Assembly: GCF_004634425.1 (NCBI RefSeq)
Contig: NZ_SBJL01000003.1
Coordinates: forward strand, 310,001 to 374,000
Direction of reading: 5' to 3'
Length of the DNA: 64,000 bases
DNA from: Vitreimonas flagellata
GTDB lineage: Bacteria; Pseudomonadota; Alphaproteobacteria; Caulobacterales; Aquidulcibacteraceae
A program made the position numbers and the translations under genes. Under the pieces are notes generated by a model. The model had not been told where the DNA came from. It made no database searches and saw nothing but the letters and a program-made list of their open reading frames with translations. Positions 63,921 to 64,000 of the stretch are shown here, in pieces; positions within the stretch are counted from its first letter, which is position 1, and every line of letters starts with the position of its first letter.

Positions 63921-64000
63921 CGTCTCAAATACCTTGAAAACGCCCCGATTGGGCTCGTTCCGCGCTTGCGTTCGCACGCGCGGAGGAGAACATTGCCGCC

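Noticed and set aside
63982-64000. Possible start of another gene at the right edge (GGAGGAG then TTG at 63993)
   Set aside because: The spacing fits a ribosome-binding site, but only two or three codons are visible before the window ends, so a coding claim cannot be supported.

Overview
The window is ordinary chromosomal DNA of a GC-rich alphaproteobacterium. Several genes point to Caulobacterales or a close relative such as the Hyphomonadaceae: a BamF (DUF3035) lipoprotein next to lspA, a CC_3452-type small secreted protein, a SapC-family protein, an alphaproteobacterial HisRS, TonB-dependent receptor architecture, and a class-II tRNA-Tyr. This placement is inference; no rRNA is present. 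I see no phage, insertion sequence, CRISPR array or plasmid backbone.

Layout. 1-4919: fatty-acid beta-oxidation genes (acyl-CoA dehydrogenase C-terminus, OsmC, thiolase, FadJ-like fusion). 5108-11796: hypothetical protein, GDSL lipoprotein, DEAD-box helicase, envelope lipoproteins, OmpA-like protein, SRPBCC protein and a histidine-kinase-like protein lacking the phospho-acceptor histidine. 11797-13729: a Fur-box-like site, then a dcm-vsr methylation/repair pair. 13798-18508: lipoproteins, DoxX, ExoD-like, CC_3452-like and coiled-coil membrane proteins. 18601-26919: second thiolase, pyrophosphatase with a hotdog protein, dienoyl-CoA-isomerase-like protein, HlyIII, DUF4197, hydrolase, thioesterase and a Fur/Zur-family regulator. 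27077-35604: GIY-YIG protein, VWA lipoprotein, DUF885 protein, SapC, DsbD and a thioredoxin-like partner. 35775-42680: hisS, nhaA, a TonB-dependent receptor, L,D-transpeptidase and a coiled-coil lipoprotein. 42969-45130: groES-groEL with a CIRCE operator. 45235-51453: secreted proteins, a giant RcnB-like protein, a TetR-EmrA-EmrB efflux locus and glutathione peroxidase. 51680-58872: ileS, lspA, bamF and a pair of M16 peptidase genes. 58885-61964: tRNA-Tyr, a decayed SEC-C gene, an rtcB RNA-ligase locus and a LOG-family gene. 62040-63920: mutL.

How genes work together. The two thiolases, the acyl-CoA dehydrogenase, the FadJ-like protein and the dienoyl-CoA-isomerase-like protein cover most of fatty-acid beta-oxidation, including unsaturated substrates. 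DsbD, its one-cysteine neighbour, OsmC and glutathione peroxidase handle thiols and peroxides. LspA, BamF and many lipoproteins serve envelope assembly. Dcm, Vsr and MutL together would methylate cytosine, correct the T:G mismatches this causes, and direct mismatch repair.

The most notable observations are: (i) a GC-rich palindromic repeat that sits between genes but has also inserted in frame into two proteins, the signal peptide of an M16 peptidase and the linker of MutL; (ii) a histidine-kinase-like protein with Asp in place of the phospho-acceptor His; (iii) an rtcB operon headed by a tiny ORF, a perfect hairpin and a 75-residue protein; (iv) a 19-bp Fur-box-like palindrome with only a 19-codon ORF downstream; and (v) several small or broken genes below usual length cut-offs.
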